Assembly (NCBI GenBank): GCA_022447855.1
Contig: JAKUTX010000002.1
Coordinates: 109,946 to 173,945, forward strand
DNA: 64,000 bases
Direction of reading: 5' to 3'
Origin: UBA6927 sp022447855
GTDB lineage: Bacteria > Chloroflexota > Dehalococcoidia > Lucifugimonadales > UBA6927
Positions 9,312 through 17,875 of the stretch are shown here, in pieces. The position numbers were made by a program, and so were the translations under genes. Numbering within the stretch: the first letter of the stretch is position 1; the number at the start of each line of letters is the position of its first letter. The notes beneath the pieces are model-generated. The model searched no databases and had not been told where the DNA came from. It saw only the letters and a list, made by a program, of their open reading frames with translations.

Positions 9312-9338
9312 TTGACACTAAAATTGCGAAGCTATAGC
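9312..9338 (+). promoter_or_regulatory. Candidate internal promoter before GMC copy 2
   Basis: A consensus TTGACA at 9312-9317 is followed at 15 bp by TATAGC (9333-9338) or at 17 bp by TAGCAT. It is in the 87-bp gap between GMC copies 1 and 2 and may drive copies 2-4 separately. Confidence 0.4.
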
Positions 9339-9380
9339 ATCCAAGCGGGTCTACTTTGAATTATGTTAGAAGGTGTCAGA

Positions 9381-10973
9381 ATGAAATACGATTATATAGT
9401 TGTAGGCGCGGGCTCTGCAGGAGCGATCATAGCAACTCGGATTAGTGAGGATTCATCAAAGTCGGTTTTATTACTGGAGGCAGGAAGCGATTATCCAGAT
9501 TTTGAAACTTTGCCGGATCAATTTAAATATGGATCTGGCCCCAAGCGAACTGCATTAATGAATGAGAAACCTTGGTGGACAAATCCTGGTGACGTTAAGC
9601 GATGGCTGTTTGTAGCTAAGGCCACTGAAGAGCAAGACAGACCGATGTTAGTTCCAAGGGGTAAGACGATGGGTGGATCTAGCGCTGTGAATGCCCAGAT
9701 TTTTTTAAGAGGTGACCCTCAGGATTATGATACTTGGGCAGCGAATGGTAACGATGAGTGGAGTTTTGAAAAATGTCTGCCCGCATTTAATCGGTTGGAG
9801 AATGACACCGATATGGGAGGAGACTTCCATGGACATGACGGACCTATTCGGGTCAGGCGAAATCCTGAAAATGAATTAACACAAGATGCCCTTGCATTCG
9901 ATCAGGGATTTCAGGATATTGGATTTCCGCATACGGCAGATCATAATGATCCTGATTCAACAGGTGTTGGGCCAATACCCTTTAATACAATTGATTCGAT
10001 TCGACAAAGCACGGCGTTAGGATATATAGATCCTGCTCGTAACAGGCTGAATTTAACATTACGAAGTGATTGTACTGTTTACAGGGTGCTTTTTGAGGGT
10101 AAGAGAGCAGTTGGTGTAGAAGTAGAGAGTGGCGGAGAAGTATTTAATGTATATGGAGATGAAGTTATTTTAAGTAGTGGATCTATAGGATCTCCTCAAT
10201 TGCTTATGTTGTCAGGAGTGGGGCCCGCATCTCATTTAAAAGAAATTGGGATTCCATTAATACATGATCTTGCAGGAGTTGGACAGAACTTAAGAGATCA
10301 TCCGCAAGTATCTGTGACTTGGAAGGTCAAGGATACATATGAGCATGACCGTAGTGGTGTTCGAGGTGGTGCTATGGCTATTCGGTACACAGCTGAAGGA
10401 TCTGATTTACATAATGATATGTTGATTCATAACCAGTCGTCAATTTTTGGGAGAATGTACATGAGTGTAGGAAAAGATCCCGACGAAAGATTTACAGGAG
10501 TTGGGATGTCAGCATGTATGTATCTGGGTAAGGGAAGAGGGGAACTCAAACTTAGATCTAAAGATCCACGGGTTCAGCCTGATCTTAATTACAATTATTT
10601 TAGGGAGGAAGAAGATTTAAGGAGAATGAGGGAGTGTGTGAAGTTATGTGTAAAGGTTGGAGAGGGTGAGGCATATTCAGATATAGTTTCTCATCGTATT
10701 CAGCCAACAGATGAACAACTAAATGATGACGATGCATTGAATTTATGGTTAAGGCAAGAAGCTAAGACGAGTCATCATATTACGAGTACATGCAGGATGG
10801 GTCCCTCTGAAGATCCTATGTCAGTGGTGAATCAGTATGGGAAGGTTCATGGAATGGAAGGATTGAGGGTTGGTGATGCTTCTATAATGCATGATTGTGT
10901 TCGTGCAAACACAAATGTGCCAACAATGATGATTGGAGAAAAAATATCTGAGTTCATTAAACGAGGTAAATAA
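9381..10973 (+). CDS. GMC family FAD-dependent oxidoreductase, copy 2
   Basis: A 530-residue GMC flavoenzyme that starts MKYDYIVVGAGSAG, exactly as copies 3 and 4; I therefore prefer ATG 9381 over the in-frame ATG at 9363. It has the PRGKTMGGSSAVNAQ signature and the C-terminal SHHITSTCRMG plus NTNVPTMMIGE active-site segments. Like copy 3, it has an extra Trp-rich insertion around residues 45-65 compared with copies 1 and 4. A 230-bp stretch (10068-10297) is identical to copy 3. Copy 3 begins only 2 bp after its stop, so they are co-translated. Substrate unknown; probably an alcohol or polyol. Confidence 0.88.
   Translation: MKYDYIVVGAGSAGAIIATRISEDSSKSVLLLEAGSDYPDFETLPDQFKYGSGPKRTALMNEKPWWTNPGDVKRWLFVAKATEEQDRPMLVPRGKTMGGSSAVNAQIFLRGDPQDYDTWAANGNDEWSFEKCLPAFNRLENDTDMGGDFHGHDGPIRVRRNPENELTQDALAFDQGFQDIGFPHTADHNDPDSTGVGPIPFNTIDSIRQSTALGYIDPARNRLNLTLRSDCTVYRVLFEGKRAVGVEVESGGEVFNVYGDEVILSSGSIGSPQLLMLSGVGPASHLKEIGIPLIHDLAGVGQNLRDHPQVSVTWKVKDTYEHDRSGVRGGAMAIRYTAEGSDLHNDMLIHNQSSIFGRMYMSVGKDPDERFTGVGMSACMYLGKGRGELKLRSKDPRVQPDLNYNYFREEEDLRRMRECVKLCVKVGEGEAYSDIVSHRIQPTDEQLNDDDALNLWLRQEAKTSHHITSTCRMGPSEDPMSVVNQYGKVHGMEGLRVGDASIMHDCVRANTNVPTMMIGEKISEFIKRGK
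10068..10297 (+). repeat. 230-bp identical tract shared with GMC copy 3
   Basis: Base-for-base identical to 11648-11877 at an offset of 1580 bp, bounded by single mismatches at 10067 and 10298. A further 44-bp identical run lies just before it (10023-10066). It covers the middle of the FAD/substrate region, including the ILSSGSIGSPQ segment. Flanking parts of the two genes differ visibly, which points to gene conversion. Confidence 0.95.
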
Positions 10974-10975
10974 TT

Positions 10976-12586
10976 ATGAAATACGATTATATAGTTGTAG
11001 GTGCTGGATCTGCAGGAGCGATAATAGCAAGCCGGATTAGTGAGGATTCATCAAAGTCGGTATTATTGCTGGAAGCAGGAAGTGATTATCCCGATTTTGA
11101 AACATTGCCTCCTCAATTTAAGTATGGGTATGGACCAGAACGTGACTATGGATGGTGGTCTGATTCCACTGAGGTTAAGCGTTGGGTTTTTGAAGCAAAA
11201 GCCACTGAAGAGCAAGACAGTCCGATGTTGGTTCCAAGGGGTAAGGCTATGGGTGGGTCCAGTGCGGTAAATGGACAGATTTTCTTCAGAGGCGACCCTC
11301 AGGATTATGATACTTGGGCAGCGAATGGTAACGATGAGTGGAGTTTTGAAAAATGTTTGCCTGCATTCAACCGTTTGGAGAATGACACTGATATGGGAGG
11401 AGACTTCCATGGACATGACGGACCTGTGAGGGTCAGACGGCACCCTGAAGAAGAGTGGACTCAAGATTCAACAGCATTTAATCAAGGATTCCAAGATATT
11501 GGATTTCCGTATACAGCAGATCATAATGATCCTGATTCGACAGGTGTTGGTCCTGTCCCGTTTAATACGGTTGATAGAATTAGACAGAGTACTGCACTTT
11601 GTTATATAGATCCTGCTCGTAACAGGCTGAATTTAACATTACGAAGCGATTGTACTGTTTACAGGGTGCTTTTTGAGGGTAAGAGAGCAGTTGGTGTAGA
11701 AGTAGAGAGTGGCGGAGAAGTATTTAATGTATATGGAGATGAAGTTATTTTAAGTAGTGGATCTATAGGATCTCCTCAATTGCTTATGTTGTCAGGAGTG
11801 GGGCCCGCATCTCATTTAAAAGAAATTGGGATTCCATTAATACATGATCTTGCAGGAGTTGGACAGAACTTAAGAGACCATCCGCAGGTATCAGTCAAAT
11901 GGAAAACTAAAGATACATATGAACATGTAAGAGATGGTTCTACGAGAGTAATCACTACAGCCCTTCGCTACACAGCTGAAGGATCTGATTTACATAATGA
12001 TATGTTGATTCATAACACAGCCCTTCTTTTTCCTGGAATGTTTTTTGGTGGTGCGGAGAATGTTTTTCGAGAGGAAATGGTCCAGGGTCTCGAAAATGAA
12101 ATGTATTCAGGGGTTGGGATGTCAGCATGTATGTATCTGGCTAAAGGAAGAGGAGAACTCAAACTTAGATCTAAAGATCCAAATGATCAAACTGATCTTA
12201 ACTATAATTATTTTAGGGAGGAAGAGGATTTAAGAAGGATGAGAGAATGTGTGAGATTATGTGTGAAAGTAGGAGAGGGTGAGGCATATTCAGATATTAT
12301 TTCTCACCGTATTCAGCCAACGGATGAACAACTAAATGATGACGAAGCACTAAATTTGTGGTTAAGGCAAGATGCTAAGACGAGTCATCATATTACGAGT
12401 ACATGCAGGATGGGTCCCTCGGAAGATCCTATGTCGGTAGTGAATCAGTATGGGAAGGTTCATGGAATAGAAGGATTAAGAGTTGGCGATGCTTCTATAA
12501 TGCATGATTGTGTTCGAGCAAATACGAATGTACCAACAATGATGGTAGGAGAAAAAATATCTGAGTTCATTAAACGAGGTAAATAA
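10976..12586 (+). CDS. GMC family FAD-dependent oxidoreductase, copy 3
   Basis: A 536-residue GMC flavoenzyme, the closest paralogue of copy 2. It shows VVGAGSAGAIIASRI, PRGKAMGGSSAVNGQ and the C-terminal SHHITSTCRMG and NTNVPTMMVGE segments, so the active site looks intact. Differences from copy 2 cluster in the Trp-rich loop near residues 45-60 and in a central loop near residues 320-375, where substrate specificity would be set (inference). It starts 2 bp after copy 2 and its TAA overlaps the ATG of copy 4 by one base (TAATG). Both arrangements suggest coupled translation of the array. Confidence 0.88.
   Translation: MKYDYIVVGAGSAGAIIASRISEDSSKSVLLLEAGSDYPDFETLPPQFKYGYGPERDYGWWSDSTEVKRWVFEAKATEEQDSPMLVPRGKAMGGSSAVNGQIFFRGDPQDYDTWAANGNDEWSFEKCLPAFNRLENDTDMGGDFHGHDGPVRVRRHPEEEWTQDSTAFNQGFQDIGFPYTADHNDPDSTGVGPVPFNTVDRIRQSTALCYIDPARNRLNLTLRSDCTVYRVLFEGKRAVGVEVESGGEVFNVYGDEVILSSGSIGSPQLLMLSGVGPASHLKEIGIPLIHDLAGVGQNLRDHPQVSVKWKTKDTYEHVRDGSTRVITTALRYTAEGSDLHNDMLIHNTALLFPGMFFGGAENVFREEMVQGLENEMYSGVGMSACMYLAKGRGELKLRSKDPNDQTDLNYNYFREEEDLRRMRECVRLCVKVGEGEAYSDIISHRIQPTDEQLNDDEALNLWLRQDAKTSHHITSTCRMGPSEDPMSVVNQYGKVHGIEGLRVGDASIMHDCVRANTNVPTMMVGEKISEFIKRGK
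11648..11877 (+). repeat. 230-bp identical tract shared with GMC copy 2
   Basis: Second member of the pair at 10068-10297, with no mismatch over the whole length. The synonymous positions are also identical, whereas they differ outside the tract. Confidence 0.95.
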
Positions 12587-14115
12587 TGAAATACGACTAT
12601 ATAGTTGTAGGTGCTGGATCTGCGGGAGCCACAATAGCAACTCGATTGAGTGAAAATCCTGAAATATCAGTATTGTTGCTTGAGGCTGGGCCTGATTATC
12701 CAGAAATAGAACAATTACCTCCAGAAGTAAAATTTGGATATGGCTCAAATATTGATATTTGGACTAGCAGCCACAATTGGCAATTCACTGGGAAATCTAC
12801 AGACTTTGCTCCCGAACCTATGAGAGTTCCTCGAGGTAAAGTGACGGGGGGTACATCAGCAATTAATGCACAGATGTTTATCAGAGGTATTCCAGAGGAT
12901 TATGATAATTGGGGTATTGCAGGCAATAATCAATGGGATTATAAACAATGCTTACCTTATTTTAGAAAATTGGAGAACGATTTAGATTATAGTGACGATT
13001 TTCATGGTAATGAGGGTCCGATGGTTGCACGTAGGTGGCAACCATCGGATTGGAATCCTGATCAAGAAGCATTTTATAACTCTTGTAGAGATTTTGGATT
13101 TCCTGATTGTCATGATCACAACAATCCTGATACTACAGGTGTGGGTTCTTTGGCATTTAACAACATTGATGGTGTTAGGTGGAGTACTTCTATTGCTTAT
13201 TTAGGATTAGGTCGACATAGGTTGAATTTGACAATAAAGCCAAATTCACATGCTCACAAATTGATAATAAATAATCATAGAGCTGAGGGAGTTCAAGTAG
13301 AGAGCGGAGGTGAGGTGTTCAATGTATATGGAGATGAGATTATTTTAAGTAGTGGATCGATAGGGTCTCCACAGTTACTGATGTTGTCTGGTATTGGACC
13401 TGCAGCGCATTTAGAGGAGTTGGGTATAGATGTATTGTTAGACCTTCCAGGCGTTGGAAAGAATCTAAGGGATCATCCAAATGTTTGGATTGATTGGAAC
13501 GTAAAAGAGAAATATTTGGATGTTCAAGACAAAATAGAGCCATTTTCTCAAATGGCTTTGAGATATACGGCTACAGGCTCCGATTTGGAAAATGACATGT
13601 GTGTTTTGATGGCATCTAAGAATCGTGATATTCGGGGAATCATTCGCATGATAGGTGTAATTAATTTAGCGCTGAGTGAAGGGAGCATAAGGTTAGCATC
13701 ATCAAATCCTAATCAGCAGCCTATTCTGAATTATAACTTTTTGGATCATCCTGAAGATAAACGACGATTGAGGGAAACGGTCCGAATATGTGTGGAATTA
13801 GGAGAAAACGCGAAATTTAGTGAAATTGTTGACAAGCTCAGATCCCCAGATTTGACGATTTTGAACGATGACAAACTATTGGATGACTGGATGATGAGAA
13901 CCGTGACAACAGGCCATCATATTGCTGGCACATGTAAAATGGGTTCATCTAGTGACGATATGGCCGTGGTAGATCAATTTGCTAACATCTACGGGATTCA
14001 AGGGCTAAGAGTAGTTGATGCCTCAATTATGCCAGATTGCCCTAGGGCTAATACGAATGTTACAACGATAATGATTGCTGAAAGAATTTCCGATTTTATT
14101 AAAAATTCGAAATAG
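12586..14115 (+). CDS. GMC family FAD-dependent oxidoreductase, copy 4
   Basis: A 509-residue GMC flavoenzyme with VVGAGSAGATIATRL, PRGKVTGGTSAINAQ, GHHIAGTCKMG and NTNVTTIMIAE. Its N-terminal, FHGNEG and C-terminal segments resemble copy 1, but its central segment (13298-13413, ESGGEVFNVYGDE through LLMLSG) matches copies 2 and 3 and not copy 1, so it is a mosaic. The last active-site segment has Thr-Thr-Ile where the others have Pro-Thr-Met. It shares one base with the stop of copy 3. It is followed by the two Ldh_2 genes after a 47-bp gap containing the SD AGGAGGGG of the next gene. Confidence 0.87.
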   Translation: MKYDYIVVGAGSAGATIATRLSENPEISVLLLEAGPDYPEIEQLPPEVKFGYGSNIDIWTSSHNWQFTGKSTDFAPEPMRVPRGKVTGGTSAINAQMFIRGIPEDYDNWGIAGNNQWDYKQCLPYFRKLENDLDYSDDFHGNEGPMVARRWQPSDWNPDQEAFYNSCRDFGFPDCHDHNNPDTTGVGSLAFNNIDGVRWSTSIAYLGLGRHRLNLTIKPNSHAHKLIINNHRAEGVQVESGGEVFNVYGDEIILSSGSIGSPQLLMLSGIGPAAHLEELGIDVLLDLPGVGKNLRDHPNVWIDWNVKEKYLDVQDKIEPFSQMALRYTATGSDLENDMCVLMASKNRDIRGIIRMIGVINLALSEGSIRLASSNPNQQPILNYNFLDHPEDKRRLRETVRICVELGENAKFSEIVDKLRSPDLTILNDDKLLDDWMMRTVTTGHHIAGTCKMGSSSDDMAVVDQFANIYGIQGLRVVDASIMPDCPRANTNVTTIMIAERISDFIKNSK

Positions 14116-14162
14116 ATTTTCGTGTAGAATGCTCACAACAAATAAATGCAAGGAGGGGATAG

Positions 14163-15254
14163 ATGCTTGAAAGATTTAAACCATTACCCGAGGATACGAT
14201 TCGCGTTACTTCTGATTCATTAAAAGATGCAATTGAAGGAATATTTCTAGCGATGGGGAATTCTTCAGAAGATGCTGCTGAGGGTGCTAATACATTAATA
14301 ATGACAGATCTTAGAGGTGTTGAAACTCATGGTGTTTCGAATATGCTTAGATCTTATGTAGATGGGTATAACAATGGCAAACTTAATCCTACTCCCAACT
14401 TAAAAGTTATTAGTGATGCGCCATCCGTTGCTACCATTGATGGGGACCAGGGACTGGCTGTGATCACAGGTCCTAAGGTGATGAGAATTGCTATAGAAAA
14501 AGCGAGAAACACGGGTATTGGATCAGTAGCTTTATTTAATACCGGTCACTCTGGAGGAATTGGTCATCATGCGATGTTGGCAGTTGAAGAAGATATGATA
14601 GGACTTGTAATGACAGCAGCTGGTTGTCAAGTTCTACCTACATTTGCTGCCGAGCCAAGAATAGGAACTAATCCAATTGCGATAGCCGCACCTGCAAGGA
14701 ATGAGCCTCCATTTTTATTTGACGCTGCTACTTCTGCTGTTGCAGGTAATAAAACTGAACTTGCCAGGAGAGTTGGGTCTAATATGCTTCCGGGCTGGTT
14801 AGCCAATTTGGATGGGTCACCTATATTAGAAGAATTTCCAGTGCCTCAAAGAGGAGAAACATGGCAGTTACCTCTTGGAGGAGTTAGAGAACAGGGATCG
14901 CACAAAGGATTTGGATTTGGAATGATGCCAGAAATTTTAGGCACGTTACTTGCTGGCGTTCAGCCATCTATGTTAGATCCTGAAGCAGGGCAAAGACATC
15001 ACTTTGCAGCGTATGACATATCAAAATTTACAGATATAGAAATTTTTAAGGATAATATGGATTCTATGTTAGAAAAACTTCGTACAACTCCTCCTGCACC
15101 TGGTGAAGAAAGAGTGTTATATCCAGGATTGTATGAATATGAGCAACAGCAAGAAAGAAAGATTTCTGGCATTCCGCTACATGAAGAAGTTGTTGAGTGG
15201 TTTGAAAATGTTTCTGGTGAATTGCAAGGTGTTCCACAATTAGTCAAAATATAA
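14163..15254 (+). CDS. Malate/L-lactate dehydrogenase family (Ldh_2) oxidoreductase, copy 1
   Basis: A 363-residue protein of the Ldh_2 family (malate, L-lactate, sulfolactate and ureidoglycolate dehydrogenases). It has TDLRGVETHGVSNMLRSYV near residues 42-60, the NTGHSGGIGHHAMLAVE segment, the RIGTNPIAIAAPA stretch and the DAATSAVAGNK strand. The family oxidises 2-hydroxy acids with NAD(P). A strong SD, AGGAGGGG, precedes the ATG. It is followed 25 bp later by a close paralogue. The position after four alcohol-oxidising flavoenzymes suggests a shared catabolic route (inference). The C-terminal extension with a YPGLYEYEQQ segment is slightly longer than in classical members. Confidence 0.85.
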   Translation: MLERFKPLPEDTIRVTSDSLKDAIEGIFLAMGNSSEDAAEGANTLIMTDLRGVETHGVSNMLRSYVDGYNNGKLNPTPNLKVISDAPSVATIDGDQGLAVITGPKVMRIAIEKARNTGIGSVALFNTGHSGGIGHHAMLAVEEDMIGLVMTAAGCQVLPTFAAEPRIGTNPIAIAAPARNEPPFLFDAATSAVAGNKTELARRVGSNMLPGWLANLDGSPILEEFPVPQRGETWQLPLGGVREQGSHKGFGFGMMPEILGTLLAGVQPSMLDPEAGQRHHFAAYDISKFTDIEIFKDNMDSMLEKLRTTPPAPGEERVLYPGLYEYEQQQERKISGIPLHEEVVEWFENVSGELQGVPQLVKI

Positions 15255-15279
15255 ATATTATAGATTTGGGAGTTTTAAT

Positions 15280-16371
15280 GTGCTAGAAAGATTTAAACCG
15301 TTACCCCATCAGGTAGTCAGAGTGTCTGCAGATTCATTATATGACTCAGTTGAGGGTGTGTTTTTACATATGGGCACTACTAAGGAAGATGCTGCAGAAG
15401 GCGCAAACACTTTGACTATGACTGATTTGCGAGGTGTAGAAACTCACGGAGTTTCAAATATGCTCAGAAGTTATGTCGAGAGTTATACAAGTGGACATTT
15501 AAACCCTCGCCCTGATTTCAAAGTTGTGCGTGATAAACCATCAATGGCTACAGTTGATGCAGACAAAGGATTGGCAGTTATTCTAGGGCCCAAAATGATG
15601 AGAATGGCTATTGAAAAAGCAAAGGTTACAGGCGTTGGAGTTGTGACTTTATACAATAGTGGACATTCCGGTGGAATTGGTCATCATGCAATGTTGGCAG
15701 CTGAGCAAGACATGGTGGGGATGGTTTTAACTTCTGGAGGAAAATCTGTTTTACCTACATTTGGAGCTGAAACTCGATTAGGTACGAATCCAATTGCCTT
15801 GGCAGCTCCTGCAAGAAATGAACCGCCATTTTTATTTGATGCTGCTACTTCAGCTGTTGCAGGTAATAAGACTGGTTTGGCTAGACGTGTTGGTACTACA
15901 ATGTTGCCAGGATGGTTAGCCAATTTGGATGGGTCACCAATGGACGAACCGGCATTAATGATGGAGCAAGGTTCTTACCATTTGCTTCCTCTTGGCAGTA
16001 CTAGAGAACAAGGTTCACACAAAGGTTATGGATTAGGGATGATTGTGGAGATTATGGCGACATTATTATCTGGTGTTGCCCCAAGTATGTTAGATTCCAG
16101 GCCTTATTCAAAACATCATTTCGCCGCTTATGATATTTCTGCATTTTGTGAAATAGATCAATTTAAAGACAATATGGATCAAACATTAAAAATGTTAAGG
16201 GAGACACCTACTGCTCCAGGGCATGATCGAGTTTTATATCCAGGCTTGTCTGAGCATGAAGAGGAAATTGAACGTCGAAAAAATGGAGTTCCTCTACATA
16301 CTGAGGTAGTAGAGTGGTTTGACGGGATGTCTGCTGAAGTAGAATCGATTCCTGCTTTAGTTCGAGTATAG
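15280..16371 (+). CDS. Malate/L-lactate dehydrogenase family (Ldh_2) oxidoreductase, copy 2
   Basis: A 363-residue paralogue of the preceding gene, equal in length and alignable end to end. It opens with the same MLERFKPLP, has the same TDLRGVETHGVSNMLRSYV and HSGGIGHHAMLA motifs, and ends with a similar YPGLSEHEEE helix. The start is GTG 15280 with GGGAG at 15268-15272; the overlapping ATG at 15278 is out of frame. The retained motifs suggest that both copies are active with different substrates or cofactors. It is followed by the EamA transporter after 21 bp. Confidence 0.85.
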   Translation: MLERFKPLPHQVVRVSADSLYDSVEGVFLHMGTTKEDAAEGANTLTMTDLRGVETHGVSNMLRSYVESYTSGHLNPRPDFKVVRDKPSMATVDADKGLAVILGPKMMRMAIEKAKVTGVGVVTLYNSGHSGGIGHHAMLAAEQDMVGMVLTSGGKSVLPTFGAETRLGTNPIALAAPARNEPPFLFDAATSAVAGNKTGLARRVGTTMLPGWLANLDGSPMDEPALMMEQGSYHLLPLGSTREQGSHKGYGLGMIVEIMATLLSGVAPSMLDSRPYSKHHFAAYDISAFCEIDQFKDNMDQTLKMLRETPTAPGHDRVLYPGLSEHEEEIERRKNGVPLHTEVVEWFDGMSAEVESIPALVRV

Positions 16372-16392
16372 TGTTCTCTTAAATGCGAATAG

Positions 16393-17280
16393 ATGAATTC
16401 CTTTAACGGAGTATTTTTATCACTTGCGGCTGCCGCAATGTTGGGATTAAATACTGCTGTTGTCCGAAGGGGTGTATTAAAAACCTCTGCTTATAACGGC
16501 ATGATCATTTCTATACCTCTTTCTATCCCTGTATTTTTCTTCATTTCGATGGCTACAGGTCAGTTAAATAGAATTTCAGAGTTTTCTAGTTTTGATTATC
16601 TTGTTTTGGGTATTGCTGGAATCATCAATTTCTTAGGAGGTAGGTATTCACAATTTTTGGCAATACAGGCTGTTGGAGCTAATTTAACAGCACCTGTGCG
16701 GGTTCTTTCAGCTTTGTTTGGTGCTGTTTTAGGAGGTTTATTTCTCGGTGAGGAAATTACTTTGTTGCGGGGCTTTGGGATAGTGTTAATAATTCTTGCT
16801 CCTTTGATTGCATTTTTGAAACCGGGAGAAATTGCAGTTGGCTTATTTGATCTCCCTCGTGGAATTCTTTTTGGATTGATTGGTGCACTAAGTTATGGAG
16901 GGTCAACATTTTTGTTAAGATTGATTTTGGCTGATACAGATTTGGTGTTTTTGGGAGCTTTCATAGCTCATTTAGCGGCGACCATTGTGTTAGTGATTTC
17001 TTTAGGTATTCCAGGTAGAATTCATGAACTTAGAAAGATTGATAAGCAGGCAATTAGACTGTTTGCCGTAATTGCAGTGATAATGACTTTGGCCCAAACC
17101 TTCAGATTTTCAGCTATTGAGATGACCGATACAGCAGTAGTTGCTCCTTTGATTGAAACCGGACTATTTTTTGGTATTGGATTTGCTTATGTATTTAACA
17201 GGAAGACTGAGAATTTTAGTCCTGCAGTTTTAGGGGGAATTATCATAGCTGTGATTGGAGCCATTGCAATTGCTGCGTAG
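16393..17280 (+). CDS. EamA-type (DMT superfamily) membrane transporter
   Basis: A 295-residue membrane protein with about ten hydrophobic segments arranged as two EamA repeats. The first half ends near GGLFLGEEITLLRGFGIVLI, the classical E-x-x-T/L-x-x-x-x-G region of DMT transporters. Family members move amino acids, sugars, nucleotide sugars or metabolites across the inner membrane, usually outward. It is the last gene of the plus-strand oxidoreductase block and converges on the PAP2 gene 13 bp later. It may import or export the substrate or product of the oxidation route (inference). Confidence 0.85.
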   Translation: MNSFNGVFLSLAAAAMLGLNTAVVRRGVLKTSAYNGMIISIPLSIPVFFFISMATGQLNRISEFSSFDYLVLGIAGIINFLGGRYSQFLAIQAVGANLTAPVRVLSALFGAVLGGLFLGEEITLLRGFGIVLIILAPLIAFLKPGEIAVGLFDLPRGILFGLIGALSYGGSTFLLRLILADTDLVFLGAFIAHLAATIVLVISLGIPGRIHELRKIDKQAIRLFAVIAVIMTLAQTFRFSAIEMTDTAVVAPLIETGLFFGIGFAYVFNRKTENFSPAVLGGIIIAVIGAIAIAA

Positions 17281-17293
17281 AGATTGAGAAAAA

Positions 17294-17875
17294 TCAAGCC
17301 AGAATTAAAATTCTCCCCGCCTTGATTATTTTCATTACAATTGGGTCTAATAATTTTATTATGTATCTTGCAACAACTGTACTTAAGATACCAATCAGAA
17401 GACCCCCCAAAATATCTATGGGGTAGTGAATTCCAGAAAAAATACGAATGAAACCAAAGATTAAAACAGCGCCAAACGAGATGCTACCTAGGCGTTTATT
17501 TGCTATCCAAATACCACATGCCAGTGCAGTGGTTGCTGCAATCGCATTTGAAGGGAAAGAAGAATCTGTAGGTTCATAGAATAATAATGTCACTTCATGG
17601 TTGTTGAAAGGTCTATCTCTGAAAAAAATAAAGTTAACCAATGCTACGTTAAGATTTGCAATTGCCAAACCTATGAAAGATATAAAAACACATTTCTGGT
17701 ATATGACGCGATTTTTTAAATTATTCGATCCAAACCAAAGTCCTAATAAAAGGAGTGATAAAAGTACTGGGAAAAAATGATCACTACACAAAATAGATGC
17801 CAGATTATCGACAATACTCGATTTTCCCGCGAAACTGTTTATCCATATGAAAAGTTTTTGATCTAGTTCCACCAA
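17294..17875 (-). CDS. PAP2-family membrane phosphatase-like protein lacking the motif-2 histidine
   Basis: A 193-residue membrane protein of the PAP2 / undecaprenyl-pyrophosphate phosphatase (BcrC-like) type. Motif 1 ends in FFRDRPF (residues 84-90). Motif 3 is R144-I-F-S-G-I-H150-Y-P-I-D154 and looks intact. Motif 2 reads SSFPSNAIAA at residues 105-114: the His normally found after SFPSN/D is absent and Ala111 follows directly. In this family that His is part of the catalytic set, so activity is doubtful. The start is a TTG at 17875 (or GTG at 17872), overlapping the upstream membrane gene by 13 bp. It would act on lipid-linked phosphates at the outer face of the membrane if active. Confidence 0.75.
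   Translation of the reverse strand: MVELDQKLFIWINSFAGKSSIVDNLASILCSDHFFPVLLSLLLLGLWFGSNNLKNRVIYQKCVFISFIGLAIANLNVALVNFIFFRDRPFNNHEVTLLFYEPTDSSFPSNAIAATTALACGIWIANKRLGSISFGAVLIFGFIRIFSGIHYPIDILGGLLIGILSTVVARYIIKLLDPIVMKIIKAGRILILA

Noticed and set aside
9381..14115. Repeated GMC segments as part of a mobile element
   Set aside because: The repeats are inside coding sequence, no terminal inverted repeats or transposase are present, and paralogy with gene conversion explains the pattern.
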